Source of the DNA: Aliivibrio fischeri ATCC 7744 = JCM 18803 = DSM 507
Lineage (GTDB): Bacteria; Pseudomonadota; Gammaproteobacteria; Enterobacterales; Vibrionaceae
Length of the DNA: 64,000 nt
Reading direction: 5' to 3'
NCBI RefSeq assembly: GCF_023983475.1
Contig: NZ_CP092713.1
Coordinates: 744,001-808,000 of the forward strand
Shown: positions 43,606 to 53,022 of the stretch, piece by piece
Numbering within the stretch: the first letter of the stretch is position 1
How the letters are laid out: the number at the start of each line of letters is the position of its first letter
Program-made: the position numbers and the translations under genes
Notes under the pieces: model-generated
What the model saw: only the letters and a program-made list of their open reading frames with translations
Told to the model about the DNA's origin: nothing
The model's database searches: none

Positions 43606-45459
43606 TTATTTAGGCAAGAACGAGATAGATTTTCCTTCTGCAGTTAGAATGGATATCTGTGTTGGCTTGCCTTTATCATCTAACTTTAACTCTCCAATCG
43701 CACTTTGATTAATCAACTTATGCTGATTTGATGTTGATGGATCTCGTTTTGATACCAATAGATTTTTTCGCTTTGTAAACCAGTTTAAAGGTGAGTGCGG
43801 ACTATAAAGAATACGGTCCATAAAATCACAAAAACGTAAGAGAGCATTAGGGAATTCATTTTTGAATCCACTGCACGTAATTTGGTAAATATCAGGGCTT
43901 GATTTGCTGTGACGTACATTAATATCGTAGGCAAATGAGTAGTGCACATCGCCAGATAGAATAACAAAGTTTTGTGGTGTTTTAGGGTGAGTTAAAATAC
44001 TCAGTAAGGTATTTGCAGAGCCTGGGTGTGCCATCCAGTTTTCAGCATCAATAACCAAAGGTTGACCTAGTAATGTCATGGTTTTTTGTAATGCTTCAAT
44101 AAATTTAACCCCAAAAATGGGTGCCGCTGACACAATAATGATCGACTCTTGATCAATTAACTCATGTTGTAAATCGAGTAAAGCCTCCCAATCCATTAAT
44201 CCAGAAGGTTTATTGGTATTTGATTCTGATCGCCAACGACGAGTACGAGTATCCAGAACCACAACTTTCGGAGTGGTATGAATTGAGTAATGCCATTGTT
44301 CAAAGCGAGTTAGAGTCCAAATTAATTTTTGATGTTCTTCATTGTTATATTGAGAAAAAAGATCTCTAAATGCATCTAAAAACTCAGCATCAAACTGCTC
44401 TGGGTTATTTCCCCAACCTTGACAGAGAAAGTAGCTAATTAATCCATTACCAATGACTTGGGAGGCGAGTGGATGGCCGTTTACGGCATTCTCCCAACCA
44501 ATGGTTAGATTCCAATCGTCAGTAACATCATGGTCATCAAAAATCATATAAGTAGGTATGTGCGCAAATAATTGCTGCGCATCAGTTAGTCCATCGACAA
44601 AAAGATCAATTTGTTGCTTCTCTTGCTGCCACATCTTTTGCCATTTACCGTCTAAATTAGGGTGTTTTTCTGGTAAAGAAATCGTTTCCCAAAGCGTTGG
44701 AGACCATACTAATAAGTACATAACAAAGAACTCAGAGATACTTATTAAATGATTTTCATGCTTAGTCGAACTGAATATTGGACGAGAGCGATACAAATTA
44801 CAGCGAGATAAGAAATTATTCTTCTCTACATAATGAGGTAGGATTTTATCTCTATGATACAAATTATGAGGGTGCACAAAGAGTTCTGAGCAATTTTGTA
44901 TTTCAGAATGGGGCAAGGTTTCTTCAAATAAGCCCAGTTTAGGTATCACTTGCTGAATAGCGTAAAGCATTGGTCCTGCCACATCATCGGCATAGATTTG
45001 GTCACCACTCATCATCAATAGGCTTGCTCTTTCTTCTGGTTGCTGCGCTTGATGTTGTTGATTAGCAATAACTAAACTGTCTTTACTTGCATAGTGTGGG
45101 TTGCGGCACGAGCCATGTAACACGTAGTCGGCTGTATTTTTGATGATGAGTGTAAATGAAGATTCATTATCATACAGAGCATGAGGTAATAGTTTTGAGA
45201 GCAATCCATATTGAGTATCAATATCGTAAGAGATAGCTTCGTTTGCAGGGAATGTGGCTTGGCAATGTAAAAGATAAACCCATGCGTTGGTTCCTAATTG
45301 GATGCCTTGCGATGGGGTTATATCGAAGCATTGCTGATGCCCTTTAACAGTAATGAGTACTTTCCCTGTTAATTTTTGAGATGTTGAAATCCACAAATTA
45401 ATTTCACTTTCTGAGGATTTTCGAACAATAGGACCTGCGAGAACAAAAGGTAAAGGCAT
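43606..45459 (-). CDS. PhoD-like metallophosphatase family protein
   Basis: A 617-residue protein. An N-terminal beta domain (about 1-110) precedes a PhoD-like phosphodiesterase/alkaline phosphatase domain. Metal-site motifs seen are MMSGDQIYADDVAGP, FDDHDVTDDWN and LSGDVHYSFAYD. There is no signal peptide or Tat motif, so it is probably cytoplasmic, unlike secreted PhoD. It follows the photolyase gene by 50 bp, and a perfect 13-bp inverted repeat abuts its start codon. The substrate is unknown. Confidence 0.85.
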   Translation of the reverse strand: MPLPFVLAGPIVRKSSESEINLWISTSQKLTGKVLITVKGHQQCFDITPSQGIQLGTNAWVYLLHCQATFPANEAISYDIDTQYGLLSKLLPHALYDNESSFTLIIKNTADYVLHGSCRNPHYASKDSLVIANQQHQAQQPEERASLLMMSGDQIYADDVAGPMLYAIQQVIPKLGLFEETLPHSEIQNCSELFVHPHNLYHRDKILPHYVEKNNFLSRCNLYRSRPIFSSTKHENHLISISEFFVMYLLVWSPTLWETISLPEKHPNLDGKWQKMWQQEKQQIDLFVDGLTDAQQLFAHIPTYMIFDDHDVTDDWNLTIGWENAVNGHPLASQVIGNGLISYFLCQGWGNNPEQFDAEFLDAFRDLFSQYNNEEHQKLIWTLTRFEQWHYSIHTTPKVVVLDTRTRRWRSESNTNKPSGLMDWEALLDLQHELIDQESIIIVSAAPIFGVKFIEALQKTMTLLGQPLVIDAENWMAHPGSANTLLSILTHPKTPQNFVILSGDVHYSFAYDINVRHSKSSPDIYQITCSGFKNEFPNALLRFCDFMDRILYSPHSPLNWFTKRKNLLVSKRDPSTSNQHKLINQSAIGELKLDDKGKPTQISILTAEGKSISFLPK

Positions 45460-45460
45460 C

Positions 45461-45495
45461 GATTAATACATCTCTTAGTAATAGATGTATTAATC
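45461..45495 (-). promoter_or_regulatory. Perfect 13-bp inverted repeat abutting the PhoD-like start codon
   Basis: GATTAATACATCT (45461-45473) and AGATGTATTAATC (45483-45495) form a perfect stem with a 9-base loop. It ends one base before the ATG at 45459 on the minus strand, where the ribosome binding site should be. No T-run follows, so it is more likely an operator or a translational control hairpin than a terminator. Confidence 0.55.
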
Positions 45496-45509
45496 ATACT
45501 CAAGCGTGG

Positions 45510-46949
45510 TTAAGTTGCAATATCCAGTTGTTTTGCCTGCTTATAAACCTCGATAACTTTGATTCTTTGCTGAGCGTGATCAACAATTTGATCAGGATAG
45601 TTATCCGATTTCAATAACGGTGCAGGATTAGGATGGTGAATTTCTTTGTTGCTCAGCGCTTTTAATTCAGGAAGCCAATGCTTAATAAAGGTGCAATCTG
45701 CATCAAACTTTTTCCCCTGAGTTATTGGGTTAAAGATGCGAAAGTAAGGAGAGCTGTCACATCCAACAGACGCACACCATTGCCAACCACCATTGTTCGA
45801 TGCAAAATCACCATCAATTAACTTTGACATAAAGTATTGTTCGCCCCAACGCCAATCAATGTGTAAATCTTTAACTAGAAAACTGGCGGTGATCATGCGT
45901 AATCGATTATGCATCCAACCTGTGGTATTTAACTGTTTCATTGCTGCATCAACAATCGGGAAGCCCGTTTCACCTTTACACCAACGTTCAAAGTTGTCTA
46001 GGTTGTTATCCCACTTAATGTATTTATCATAAGAAAGAAATGCCTGATTTTTTGATAAATTAGGATAAAAATGAAGTAGGTGCGTATAAAATTCACGCCA
46101 TATTAACTCATCAAGCCAAATATCCTCTCCTTGATTTAATTCATAATTCGCTTCTAGGTGTAAACGCAACGCACATTGCTTTGCTGATATAGCGCCGATG
46201 GCCAAATAAGGGGATAACTGACTTGTGCCTTGTATCTCGGGATAATCTCTATTGTTATGGTATTGGCTTACTTTTTGACGGCAAAATTGACGTAATATAT
46301 CAATAATTGCTTTTGTCGAAACAGGCCAACTTCCGCTTTCATTTGAAGATGAAAAAGCAAAAGAGTCATCATTATTTAGGGATAGCTTTTTAATCAATTT
46401 GGGGTCACACAGAACGGATTTCCCGGTTTTGGTAATGTGTGGCTGTTGTTGATAAAACGAGGCTTTCCACGCTTTTTTAAATGGCGTGAACACTTTATAA
46501 GGCTGTTGAGTTCGGTTAATAATAGTACCAACGGGTAGTATGCATTTGGCGTCGAAAAGAGAGCAGTTTGTATTGAGTAATGATTCGCATACTTGAGTAT
46601 CACGAAGTCGTTCATCATGCTCGTATTCTTTGTTTGCAAATAATGCATTAACACTGAGCTCACTAAATAGCGCAGTTATCTTTGCTGGTATCTCTGAAAA
46701 TAAAGGACTAGAAATAACGATCAACGGAATATTGAGTTGCTCTAATTCATTTTTTAATTCCACTAACCGCCTTTTGATTAAATCGATTTGAATCGGCGCT
46801 TTATTGTGCCTTTTCCATTGAGATTCAGAATGAATAAATAGAGCAAAAGTAGGCTGCTGATTCTCAATAGCAGCCTGTAATGCCGGATTATCAATGGTTC
46901 GCAAATCGTGTCGGAACCAAACACATTGTAAGTTGTGTTTATAATCCAT
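45510..46949 (-). CDS. phrB: Deoxyribodipyrimidine photolyase (class I CPD type)
   Basis: A 479-residue flavoprotein that repairs pyrimidine dimers using blue light. The N-terminal antenna domain starts VWFRHDLRTIDNPAL. The FAD domain has ELIWREFYTHLL, TGWMHNRLRMITASF and the signature WRWGEQYFMSKLIDGDFASN, followed by GGWQWCASVGCDSSPYFRIF. Photolyase is a core member of the sigma-E/ChrR response in Rhodobacter, in keeping with its place here. The start overlaps the DUF523/DUF1722 gene by 11 bp. Confidence 0.95.
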   Translation of the reverse strand: MDYKHNLQCVWFRHDLRTIDNPALQAAIENQQPTFALFIHSESQWKRHNKAPIQIDLIKRRLVELKNELEQLNIPLIVISSPLFSEIPAKITALFSELSVNALFANKEYEHDERLRDTQVCESLLNTNCSLFDAKCILPVGTIINRTQQPYKVFTPFKKAWKASFYQQQPHITKTGKSVLCDPKLIKKLSLNNDDSFAFSSSNESGSWPVSTKAIIDILRQFCRQKVSQYHNNRDYPEIQGTSQLSPYLAIGAISAKQCALRLHLEANYELNQGEDIWLDELIWREFYTHLLHFYPNLSKNQAFLSYDKYIKWDNNLDNFERWCKGETGFPIVDAAMKQLNTTGWMHNRLRMITASFLVKDLHIDWRWGEQYFMSKLIDGDFASNNGGWQWCASVGCDSSPYFRIFNPITQGKKFDADCTFIKHWLPELKALSNKEIHHPNPAPLLKSDNYPDQIVDHAQQRIKVIEVYKQAKQLDIAT

Positions 46950-47883
46950 AGCGTAATCTTAGCTCTTGTGGGTAAGGGTTTAAGAAGGATTGTTGTTTTA
47001 AGTAATCATTATTGTGCATACTTAAATGGTGTTTAATCAAAGTGATAGGAGACAATAAAGGCAATAAACCTTGATTATACTCTTGAATGAGCTCAGCTAA
47101 AGCCTGCTTCTGAGGTGAATCTAGATCTTTCTTGAAATAACCTTGTAAGTGCATTAATACGTTGGTGTTATTTTTACGGGTAGCTCGAATACTCATGGTT
47201 TGCATTAGCTGAGTTCGGTATAGATTGAAAAATTCGTGAATATCGTATTCAGCAACACGAGCCACTAATTTACCAAGGTTTTTATAGCCGACAGTAGAGT
47301 GGGACATTAATGTGTATTTATAACGAGAATGGAAAGCGACAATTTTTCCTGCGGTAGGTTGTCCATCCATAGATTGATATAAATCGTGTAAGCAAAAAAC
47401 ACGTGTAATGAAGTTTTCTTTTAAAACGGGATCATTTAATCGACCGTCTTCTTCAACAGGTAACCACGGCATTTTTTTCATTAGCGTTCCGGTATACAAG
47501 CCAACGCCATTTTTAGTGGCATTGTTCTTACTGTAAACTTTAACGCGTTCCATGCCACAGCTTGGTGAATTGGCACAAACAATGTAACCACATAGATTTG
47601 CATCCATTAGGGCATCAACGGTTTTATTTGAGAATTCAAGCATGGAATCCGTATAATCAATGCTTGAATCCTTAGAATCAACTAAGGCGATGCGTTCATC
47701 GTTTGTCATTAATCTGATGGTTGGTCGTGGAACAGACATACCGCTGCCTACTTCTGGGCAGATTGGTATGTAATTAAAGTAGGGTGATAATACGTTTGAT
47801 GCGAATTTATTGCTTTTGTGTCCGCCATCAAAGCGAACGCTTTCTCCGATAACACAAGAACTGATGCCAACATTAATAGTCAT
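46939..47883 (-). CDS. DUF523-DUF1722 fusion protein (YbgA-related)
   Basis: A 314-residue protein. The N-terminal DUF523 domain has conserved cysteines in GISSCVIGESVRFDGGHK, ICPEVGSG and CANSPSCGMERV. They match the [4Fe-4S] cluster ligands of the TudS-type desulfidases of this domain. The C-terminal DUF1722 domain includes HSRYKYTLMSHSTVGYKNLG. Proteins of this build are often encoded beside photolyases. The ATG at 47883 follows GGGGGAAA and is preferred to one five codons upstream. A TGATCC-type promoter lies upstream. Confidence 0.88.
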   Translation of the reverse strand: MTINVGISSCVIGESVRFDGGHKSNKFASNVLSPYFNYIPICPEVGSGMSVPRPTIRLMTNDERIALVDSKDSSIDYTDSMLEFSNKTVDALMDANLCGYIVCANSPSCGMERVKVYSKNNATKNGVGLYTGTLMKKMPWLPVEEDGRLNDPVLKENFITRVFCLHDLYQSMDGQPTAGKIVAFHSRYKYTLMSHSTVGYKNLGKLVARVAEYDIHEFFNLYRTQLMQTMSIRATRKNNTNVLMHLQGYFKKDLDSPQKQALAELIQEYNQGLLPLLSPITLIKHHLSMHNNDYLKQQSFLNPYPQELRLRYGL

Positions 47884-47909
47884 GATAATTTCCCCCATTT
47901 GTTAGATTT

Positions 47910-47938
47910 ACTAACGAATTAAAAAGCGTTTTGGATCA
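47910..47938 (-). promoter_or_regulatory. Candidate ECF sigma promoter of the DUF523/photolyase operon
   Basis: On the minus strand TGATCC (47938-47933), an 18-bp spacer and TTAGT (47914-47910) lie 27 bp before the start codon. It resembles the TGATC-N18-TAAGA site of the sigma operon, with one extra spacer base and a weaker -10. Confidence 0.45.
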
Positions 47939-48017
47939 CTTCTTTCTTGACTCTTTTTTTTCTCTCACGCAAACTGGTGTAAACATATTTTGACACCCTT
48001 ATTATTGAGGAATTTTT

Positions 48018-49565
48018 GTGCGTCTTGAAGTGCAATGCAAGGATCGCTTAGGTCTTACTCGTGAGTTATTAGATATTTTAGCTTCTCAACATATTGATTT
48101 ACGTGACATTGAAATTGATAAGTCAGGCTTAATCTATCTTAACTTTCCAGAAATCGATTTTGATGAGTTTAGTCAATTAATGGCGAAAATTCGTCGACTT
48201 GATGGTGTGATGGATGTCAGAAAAATTCAATTTTTACCAAGTGAACGTCGAAATACTGAGTTATTAGCTGTATTAAGTACCTTGCCAGACCCTGTTTTCT
48301 CTATCAATTTAAAAGGCAAGATAGACACAATTAATGATGCGGTAGTATCACTCTTTAAATTGGATAAAACGTCGCTTATTGGCCAATCAGCAACGGTTTT
48401 ATTGCCAGATTTTAATGTGCAATTATGGTTAGAAGAATCTCGTATTCGACAACGTGAACCTATGTTGATTGATGGCATGAACTACATCATGGAGATCATG
48501 CCGGTTTACATTACAGACGACAGTAACACTTCAATTTTGACCAGTGCGGTTGTCATTATCAAACCCGCTATCGAAGCGCAAAACGCACGTCCATTTATAC
48601 CTGAATCATCAAATTTAGGTTTTGAGCACTTTGTCGGTTCATCAACTAAATATAAACAACTTATTTCTCAAGCTAAAAAACTGTCTGACATTGATCAATC
48701 ATTATTGATCCAAGGTGAGACAGGAACGGGTAAAGAGATGTTGGCTCGTGCATGTCACAATGCATCTATCCGTTCAGGTAAGGCTTTTATGGTTGTGAAC
48801 TGTGCAGCGATGCCTGATGATGTGGCTGAAACTGAGCTGTTTGGTTATGCTCCAGGTGCGTTCCCTAATATGCCAGAAGGGAAGAAAGGAATCATCGAAC
48901 AAGCTGATGGTGGTACGGTTTTCTTTGATGAAATCAGTGAGATGAGTCCACTACTTCAAATTAAACTTTTACGCTTTATTCAAGATGGTAATTTCCGTCG
49001 TGTGGGTGAAGAAAAAGAGATCCATGTTGATGTTGGCATTATCGGGGCAAGTAAAAAAGAGTTACTTGAGTTGGTAGAGCAAGGCTTATTCCGTGAAGAC
49101 TTGTATTATCGTTTAAACGTGCTGTTTTTAGAGATACCGCCATTGCGTGATCGCATTTCTGATGTGGCAACCTTGTTTGACTTTTTTGTAGCGCAACTAA
49201 GTAAAGAGCTAGGAATTGTTAAGCCAAGCATAGACGAAGAAGTATACGATTATTTAGCTAGTTACACATGGCCGGGTAATGTACGTCAGCTTAGAAGCAC
49301 AACATTAAAAGCATTAACGCAAATGGATAGAAATCAACTATCTACCTCTCATTTTATGCTTCCAATTGTTGATAAAAATGCGCCAAGAAGTCTTAATATT
49401 AATACTGATGGTTCACTGGATGAAATCATGAAATCTTATGAGTCGAGTATTTTATCTAGTTTATATAATGAATTTCCATCAAGTCGTAAGTTAGCCAAGC
49501 GTTTAGGTGTATCACATACTGCAATTGCAAATAAATTGCGTGATTATGGAATTGGTAAAAAATAG
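48018..49565 (+). CDS. tyrR: TyrR, aromatic amino-acid transcriptional regulator
   Basis: A 515-residue regulator. Domains in order are ACT (about 1-75, RLEVQCKDRLGLTRELLDIL), PAS (about 80-190), AAA+ ATPase (about 205-430, Walker A GETGTGKE, FFDEISEMSP) and a C-terminal HTH (SRKLAKRLGVSHTAIANKL). It controls aromatic amino-acid synthesis and transport genes. The GAFTGA loop used by sigma-54 activators is altered to GAFPNMPEGKKG; E. coli TyrR also lacks it and works with sigma-70. The GTG start gives MRLEVQCKDRLG, the usual TyrR N-terminus. Confidence 0.95.
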   Translation: MRLEVQCKDRLGLTRELLDILASQHIDLRDIEIDKSGLIYLNFPEIDFDEFSQLMAKIRRLDGVMDVRKIQFLPSERRNTELLAVLSTLPDPVFSINLKGKIDTINDAVVSLFKLDKTSLIGQSATVLLPDFNVQLWLEESRIRQREPMLIDGMNYIMEIMPVYITDDSNTSILTSAVVIIKPAIEAQNARPFIPESSNLGFEHFVGSSTKYKQLISQAKKLSDIDQSLLIQGETGTGKEMLARACHNASIRSGKAFMVVNCAAMPDDVAETELFGYAPGAFPNMPEGKKGIIEQADGGTVFFDEISEMSPLLQIKLLRFIQDGNFRRVGEEKEIHVDVGIIGASKKELLELVEQGLFREDLYYRLNVLFLEIPPLRDRISDVATLFDFFVAQLSKELGIVKPSIDEEVYDYLASYTWPGNVRQLRSTTLKALTQMDRNQLSTSHFMLPIVDKNAPRSLNINTDGSLDEIMKSYESSILSSLYNEFPSSRKLAKRLGVSHTAIANKLRDYGIGKK

Positions 49566-49576
49566 AGAGAAACGAC

Positions 49577-50134
49577 ATGGATGTAAGTTTTGAGTTTGAG
49601 CATTACCAAGTTCGTTTAATAAAAAGCAGTGATGCAGTGACGATTGCCAACTATTTTATGCGTAATCGTCATCATCTTGCTCCGTGGGAGCCTAAACGAA
49701 GTCATGCTTTTTTTACACCTGAAGGCTGGAAGCAGCGTTTATTGCAGCTTGTAGAATTGCATAAACATAACTTGGCCTTTTATTTTGTGGTGGTTGATAA
49801 AAACGAGCATAAGATAATAGGGACGGTGAGTTACAGTAATATCACTCGTTTTCCTTTTCATGCTGGGCATGTTGGCTATTCTTTGGATTCAGAGTATCAA
49901 GGAAAAGGGATCATGCGACGAGCGGTGAATGTCACTATGGATTGGATGTTTAAAGCTCAAAATTTACATCGAATCATGGCCGCTTATATTCCACGTAACG
50001 AAAAGAGCGCAAAAGTACTTGCTGCACTTGGTTTTGTTAAAGAAGGTGAAGCGAAAAAGTACTTATATATTAATGGTGCATGGGAAGATCACATCTTAAC
50101 GTCTAAAATTAATGATGATTGGAAGCCAGAGTAA
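49577..50134 (+). CDS. rimJ: RimJ/RimL-type GNAT acetyltransferase
   Basis: A 185-residue GNAT enzyme similar to ribosomal-protein S5-alanine N-acetyltransferase (RimJ). It has the N-terminal VRLIKSSDAVTIANYFMRNR with HHLAPWEPKR. The acetyl-CoA loop is SLDSEYQGKGIMRRAVN and the end motif is HRIMAAYIPRNEKSAKVLAALGF. It starts 11 bp after tyrR and may be co-transcribed. The exact target protein is inferred from similarity only. Confidence 0.85.
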   Translation: MDVSFEFEHYQVRLIKSSDAVTIANYFMRNRHHLAPWEPKRSHAFFTPEGWKQRLLQLVELHKHNLAFYFVVVDKNEHKIIGTVSYSNITRFPFHAGHVGYSLDSEYQGKGIMRRAVNVTMDWMFKAQNLHRIMAAYIPRNEKSAKVLAALGFVKEGEAKKYLYINGAWEDHILTSKINDDWKPE

Positions 50135-50277
50135 TACGTCATAAAAGTAAGAAAAGTCGCTTCTAAAGGAAAAGATAAAGCATCTTATTGAAATTAATCA
50201 TTATGTCACCACTGTTTTGGTGTACTCTATAAAGGTTGATTTCAATTATTTAAGATAATGATAAAGAAGGAATTTAA

Positions 50278-50487
50278 ATGCTGAAGTTTATTAAATTTTT
50301 ACAGCTGTTGATTTTAGGCGTAGTTGGCGCGTTTGTTATTCAATCAACAATCTTACACGGTATTGGTGTTTTTGCTGAGCGCTACGTGATCATGAGCTTG
50401 ATTCTTACTGCATTACTCGAGCTTGCTATCTTTATTATTTATAAGTTAGTAGAAGATGATTTTACTAATGAACCTAAAGTTAAATAA
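50278..50487 (+). CDS. Small membrane protein, 69 residues
   Basis: I do not recognise the family. Two hydrophobic helices are visible (LLILGVVGAFVIQSTIL and VIMSLILTALLELAIFIIYKLV), with an acidic C-terminal tail (EDDFTNEPKVK). An AAGGA box precedes the ATG. It lies alone and ends before a bidirectional terminator shared with bioA. Confidence 0.7.
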   Translation: MLKFIKFLQLLILGVVGAFVIQSTILHGIGVFAERYVIMSLILTALLELAIFIIYKLVEDDFTNEPKVK

Positions 50488-50520
50488 CGACAAATATCGA
50501 CGTTGAATTTGAGCGTCTAA

Positions 50521-50556
50521 AAAACCGATACCTTTACTGTAAAGGCATCGGTTTTT
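50521..50556. terminator. Bidirectional terminator between the small membrane protein gene and bioA
   Basis: AAAACCGATACCTTTA and TAAAGGCATCGGTTTTTT form a long stem with one internal mismatch, with A-run and T-run on opposite sides, so it works in both directions. Confidence 0.88.
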
Positions 50557-50561
50557 TATTA

Positions 50562-51842
50562 TTAGAACAGAGTTTCTAGGGCACTATCAATGGCGTTAAC
50601 AAGCTTAGTAATGTGCTCAGGTTGAGAAATGAATGGAGGCATCATATAAATGAGTTTCCCAAATGGCCTTATCCAAACCCCTTGTTCAACAAAGTGTGCT
50701 TGAATTTTCTCCATATCAACAGGCGTGGTTAGCTCTACCACACCAATAGCGCCTAACCATCTAACATCTGCAACAACGTTATGTTTTTTAAGTTGGGGTA
50801 ATAATTCAGAAAAGCAGGTTTCTATCTGTTTGGTTTGAGTTTGCCAATGATTTTGTTGGATTAGATCTAGGCTGGCATTGGCAACGGCACAAGCAAGTGG
50901 GTTGCCCATAAATGTAGGACCATGCATAAAACATCCTGCATCACCACTGCATACCGTGTCTGCAACCACTTTACTGGTGAGTGTTGCTGAAAGCGTCATG
51001 TAGCCCCCAGTGAGTGCTTTACCAATGCACATAATATCGGGTTCAATCTCGGCATGCTCGCAAGCAAATAACTTTCCTGTTCGACCGAAGCCTGTTGCTA
51101 TCTCATCTAAAATCAAAAGTAAGCCATATTTATCACACAAGCGGCGTACTTCTTTCAGATATTGAGGATGGTATAAGCGCATCCCGCCAGCGCCCTGAAC
51201 AATGGGTTCAAGGATCATTGCTGCAATATCATTGTGTCGCTCTGCTAACATGGCTTCTAACGGAAGGATATCATCAGGGTTCCACACTCCACCGAACTTA
51301 CTGCTTGGTGATTCAACAAACAGATGCTCAGGTAAAAAGCCTTTATAAAGTCCATGCATGGAATTGTCAGGATCGGTGACTGACATGGCTGCGAAGGTAT
51401 CACCGTGATAACCATGACGCACGGTTAAGAATTTAGATCGAGGCTGACCTTTCGCATGCCAATATTGAAGTGCCATTTTTAAACTGACTTCAACTGCTAC
51501 TGAACCTGAATCGGCTAAAAATACTTGTTCTAATCGAGATGGACTGAGTTCGACCAGTTTCTTACAAAGTTCAACAGCAGGTTGATGAGTAATGCCTCCG
51601 AACATCACGTGTGCCATTTTGTCGGTTTGATCTTTTAATGCTTGATTCAGGTGAGGGTGGCTGTATCCATGTATGGTAGACCACCATGACGACATGCCAT
51701 CAACAAGTTCAGTCCCATTTTCTAGGTAAATATTAACCCCTTTTGCATGAGTGACTGGATAGCAAGCCAGTGGGTTTAATGTTGAAGTATATGGGTGCCA
51801 GATGTGTTGACGGTCAAAATCCAAATCGACGTTAATGCTCAT
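50562..51842 (-). CDS. bioA: Adenosylmethionine-8-amino-7-oxononanoate aminotransferase
   Basis: A 426-residue class III PLP aminotransferase that makes 7,8-diaminopelargonate from KAPA, with SAM as amino donor. Motifs include [18 protein letters not shown] at the N-terminus, [20 protein letters not shown] and the cofactor Lys in IGKALTGGY. It is divergent from bioB across a 127-bp space containing a BirA operator. Length and motifs are normal. Confidence 0.96.
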   Translation of the reverse strand: MSINVDLDFDRQHIWHPYTSTLNPLACYPVTHAKGVNIYLENGTELVDGMSSWWSTIHGYSHPHLNQALKDQTDKMAHVMFGGITHQPAVELCKKLVELSPSRLEQVFLADSGSVAVEVSLKMALQYWHAKGQPRSKFLTVRHGYHGDTFAAMSVTDPDNSMHGLYKGFLPEHLFVESPSSKFGGVWNPDDILPLEAMLAERHNDIAAMILEPIVQGAGGMRLYHPQYLKEVRRLCDKYGLLLILDEIATGFGRTGKLFACEHAEIEPDIMCIGKALTGGYMTLSATLTSKVVADTVCSGDAGCFMHGPTFMGNPLACAVANASLDLIQQNHWQTQTKQIETCFSELLPQLKKHNVVADVRWLGAIGVVELTTPVDMEKIQAHFVEQGVWIRPFGKLIYMMPPFISQPEHITKLVNAIDSALETLF

Positions 51843-51853
51843 TTATTCACCAG

Positions 51854-51886
51854 TTGTAAACTTTATTCTTTTCTTTAGGTTGACAG
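51854..51886. promoter_or_regulatory. BirA (biotin repressor) operator
   Basis: TTGTAAACT (51854-51862), 15 bases, GGTTGACAG (51878-51886) match the E. coli bio operator layout TTGTAAACC-N15-GGTTTACAA with three changes. It lies between bioA and bioB, so biotin-loaded BirA should repress both directions. Confidence 0.85.
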
Positions 51887-51907
51887 TGTATCGTTTAACC
51901 GTAGACT
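51880..51907 (+). promoter_or_regulatory. Candidate bioB promoter
   Basis: TTGACA (51880-51885), a 16-bp spacer and TAGACT (51902-51907) form a sigma-70 type promoter whose -35 is part of the BirA operator right arm. This is a suitable arrangement for repression of the bioBFCD operon. Confidence 0.55.
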
Positions 51908-51969
51908 AGCCAAGTATAAAACAGTCATTATATGGTTGTTGAGCCATAAAATAATAAAGGAATTTACAC

Positions 51970-53022
51970 GTGGAAGTGAGACATAACTGGACCGTAGCTG
52001 AAGTACAAACCTTGATGGATAAACCGTTTATGGATTTGATCTTTGAGGCTCAATTGGTACATAGAAAATATCAACAAGCTAACCATGTACAGGTGAGTAC
52101 ACTACTTTCAATTAAAACAGGAGCCTGTCCTGAAGACTGTAAGTATTGCCCACAGAGTGCTCACTACCGCACTGATGTTGATCGTGAACGTTTAATGGAA
52201 GTTGAAAGTGTTTTAGACGCTGCGAAAAAAGCAAAGAACTCAGGTTCTACTCGTTTCTGTATGGGGGCTGCTTGGAAGAACCCAAAAGAACGTGATATGC
52301 CATATCTATTGGATATGATTAAAGGCGTGAAAGAAATGGGCCTTGAGACGTGTATGACCCTAGGTATGATCACCGCCGATCAAGCGGGTGAACTGTCAGA
52401 AGCTGGCTTGGATTATTATAACCATAACCTCGATACCTCTCCTGAATTTTACGGCAATATTATTACCACTCGAACTTATCAAGATCGTTTAGATACGCTA
52501 TCTCACGTTCGTGATGCTGGGATGAAAATTTGTTCTGGTGGCATCATTGGTATGGGGGAAAGTGCAAGTGATCGTGCTGGTCTATTTGTTGAATTAGCGA
52601 ATCTACCTCAACATCCAGAATCTGTTCCTGTGAATATGTTGGTAAAAGTAAAAGGAACCCCATTAGAAGACGCTGAAGACGTTGACCCATTTGATTTCAT
52701 TCGTTTGATCGCCGTTGCTCGCATCATGATGCCTGAATCTGCGGTACGTCTTTCTGCAGGACGCGAAAGCATGAATGAGCAAATGCAAGCGTTATGCTTT
52801 ATGGCTGGTGCCAACTCGGTTTTTTATGGGTGTAAGTTGCTAACTACGCCAAATCCAGATGAAGACACAGACATGCAACTTTTCAAAAAATTGGGTGTGA
52901 ACAGTGAGCAAGTAGCGCAAAAACCTGATCAAATTCAAGAGCATGAATTGCTTGATAGAGTGGCAGAACGTGTTGCAGCTCGTCCAAATAAAGATGACTT
53001 GTTCTATGAAGCAAGCGTTTAA
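51970..53022 (+). CDS. bioB: Biotin synthase
   Basis: A 350-residue radical-SAM enzyme that inserts sulfur into dethiobiotin. The CxxxCxxC motif is [10 protein letters not shown]; other conserved parts are [23 protein letters not shown] and RLSAGRESM. The start is a GTG at 51970 after AAAGGA, giving MEVRHNWT, as in related proteins. The 3' end overlaps bioF by 17 bp. Confidence 0.97.
   Translation: MEVRHNWTVAEVQTLMDKPFMDLIFEAQLVHRKYQQANHVQVSTLLSIKTGACPEDCKYCPQSAHYRTDVDRERLMEVESVLDAAKKAKNSGSTRFCMGAAWKNPKERDMPYLLDMIKGVKEMGLETCMTLGMITADQAGELSEAGLDYYNHNLDTSPEFYGNIITTRTYQDRLDTLSHVRDAGMKICSGGIIGMGESASDRAGLFVELANLPQHPESVPVNMLVKVKGTPLEDAEDVDPFDFIRLIAVARIMMPESAVRLSAGRESMNEQMQALCFMAGANSVFYGCKLLTTPNPDEDTDMQLFKKLGVNSEQVAQKPDQIQEHELLDRVAERVAARPNKDDLFYEASV

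Noticed and set aside
52943-53005. Longer BioF start within bioB
   Set aside because: The extra 21 residues are bioB sequence in another frame and do not resemble BioF.
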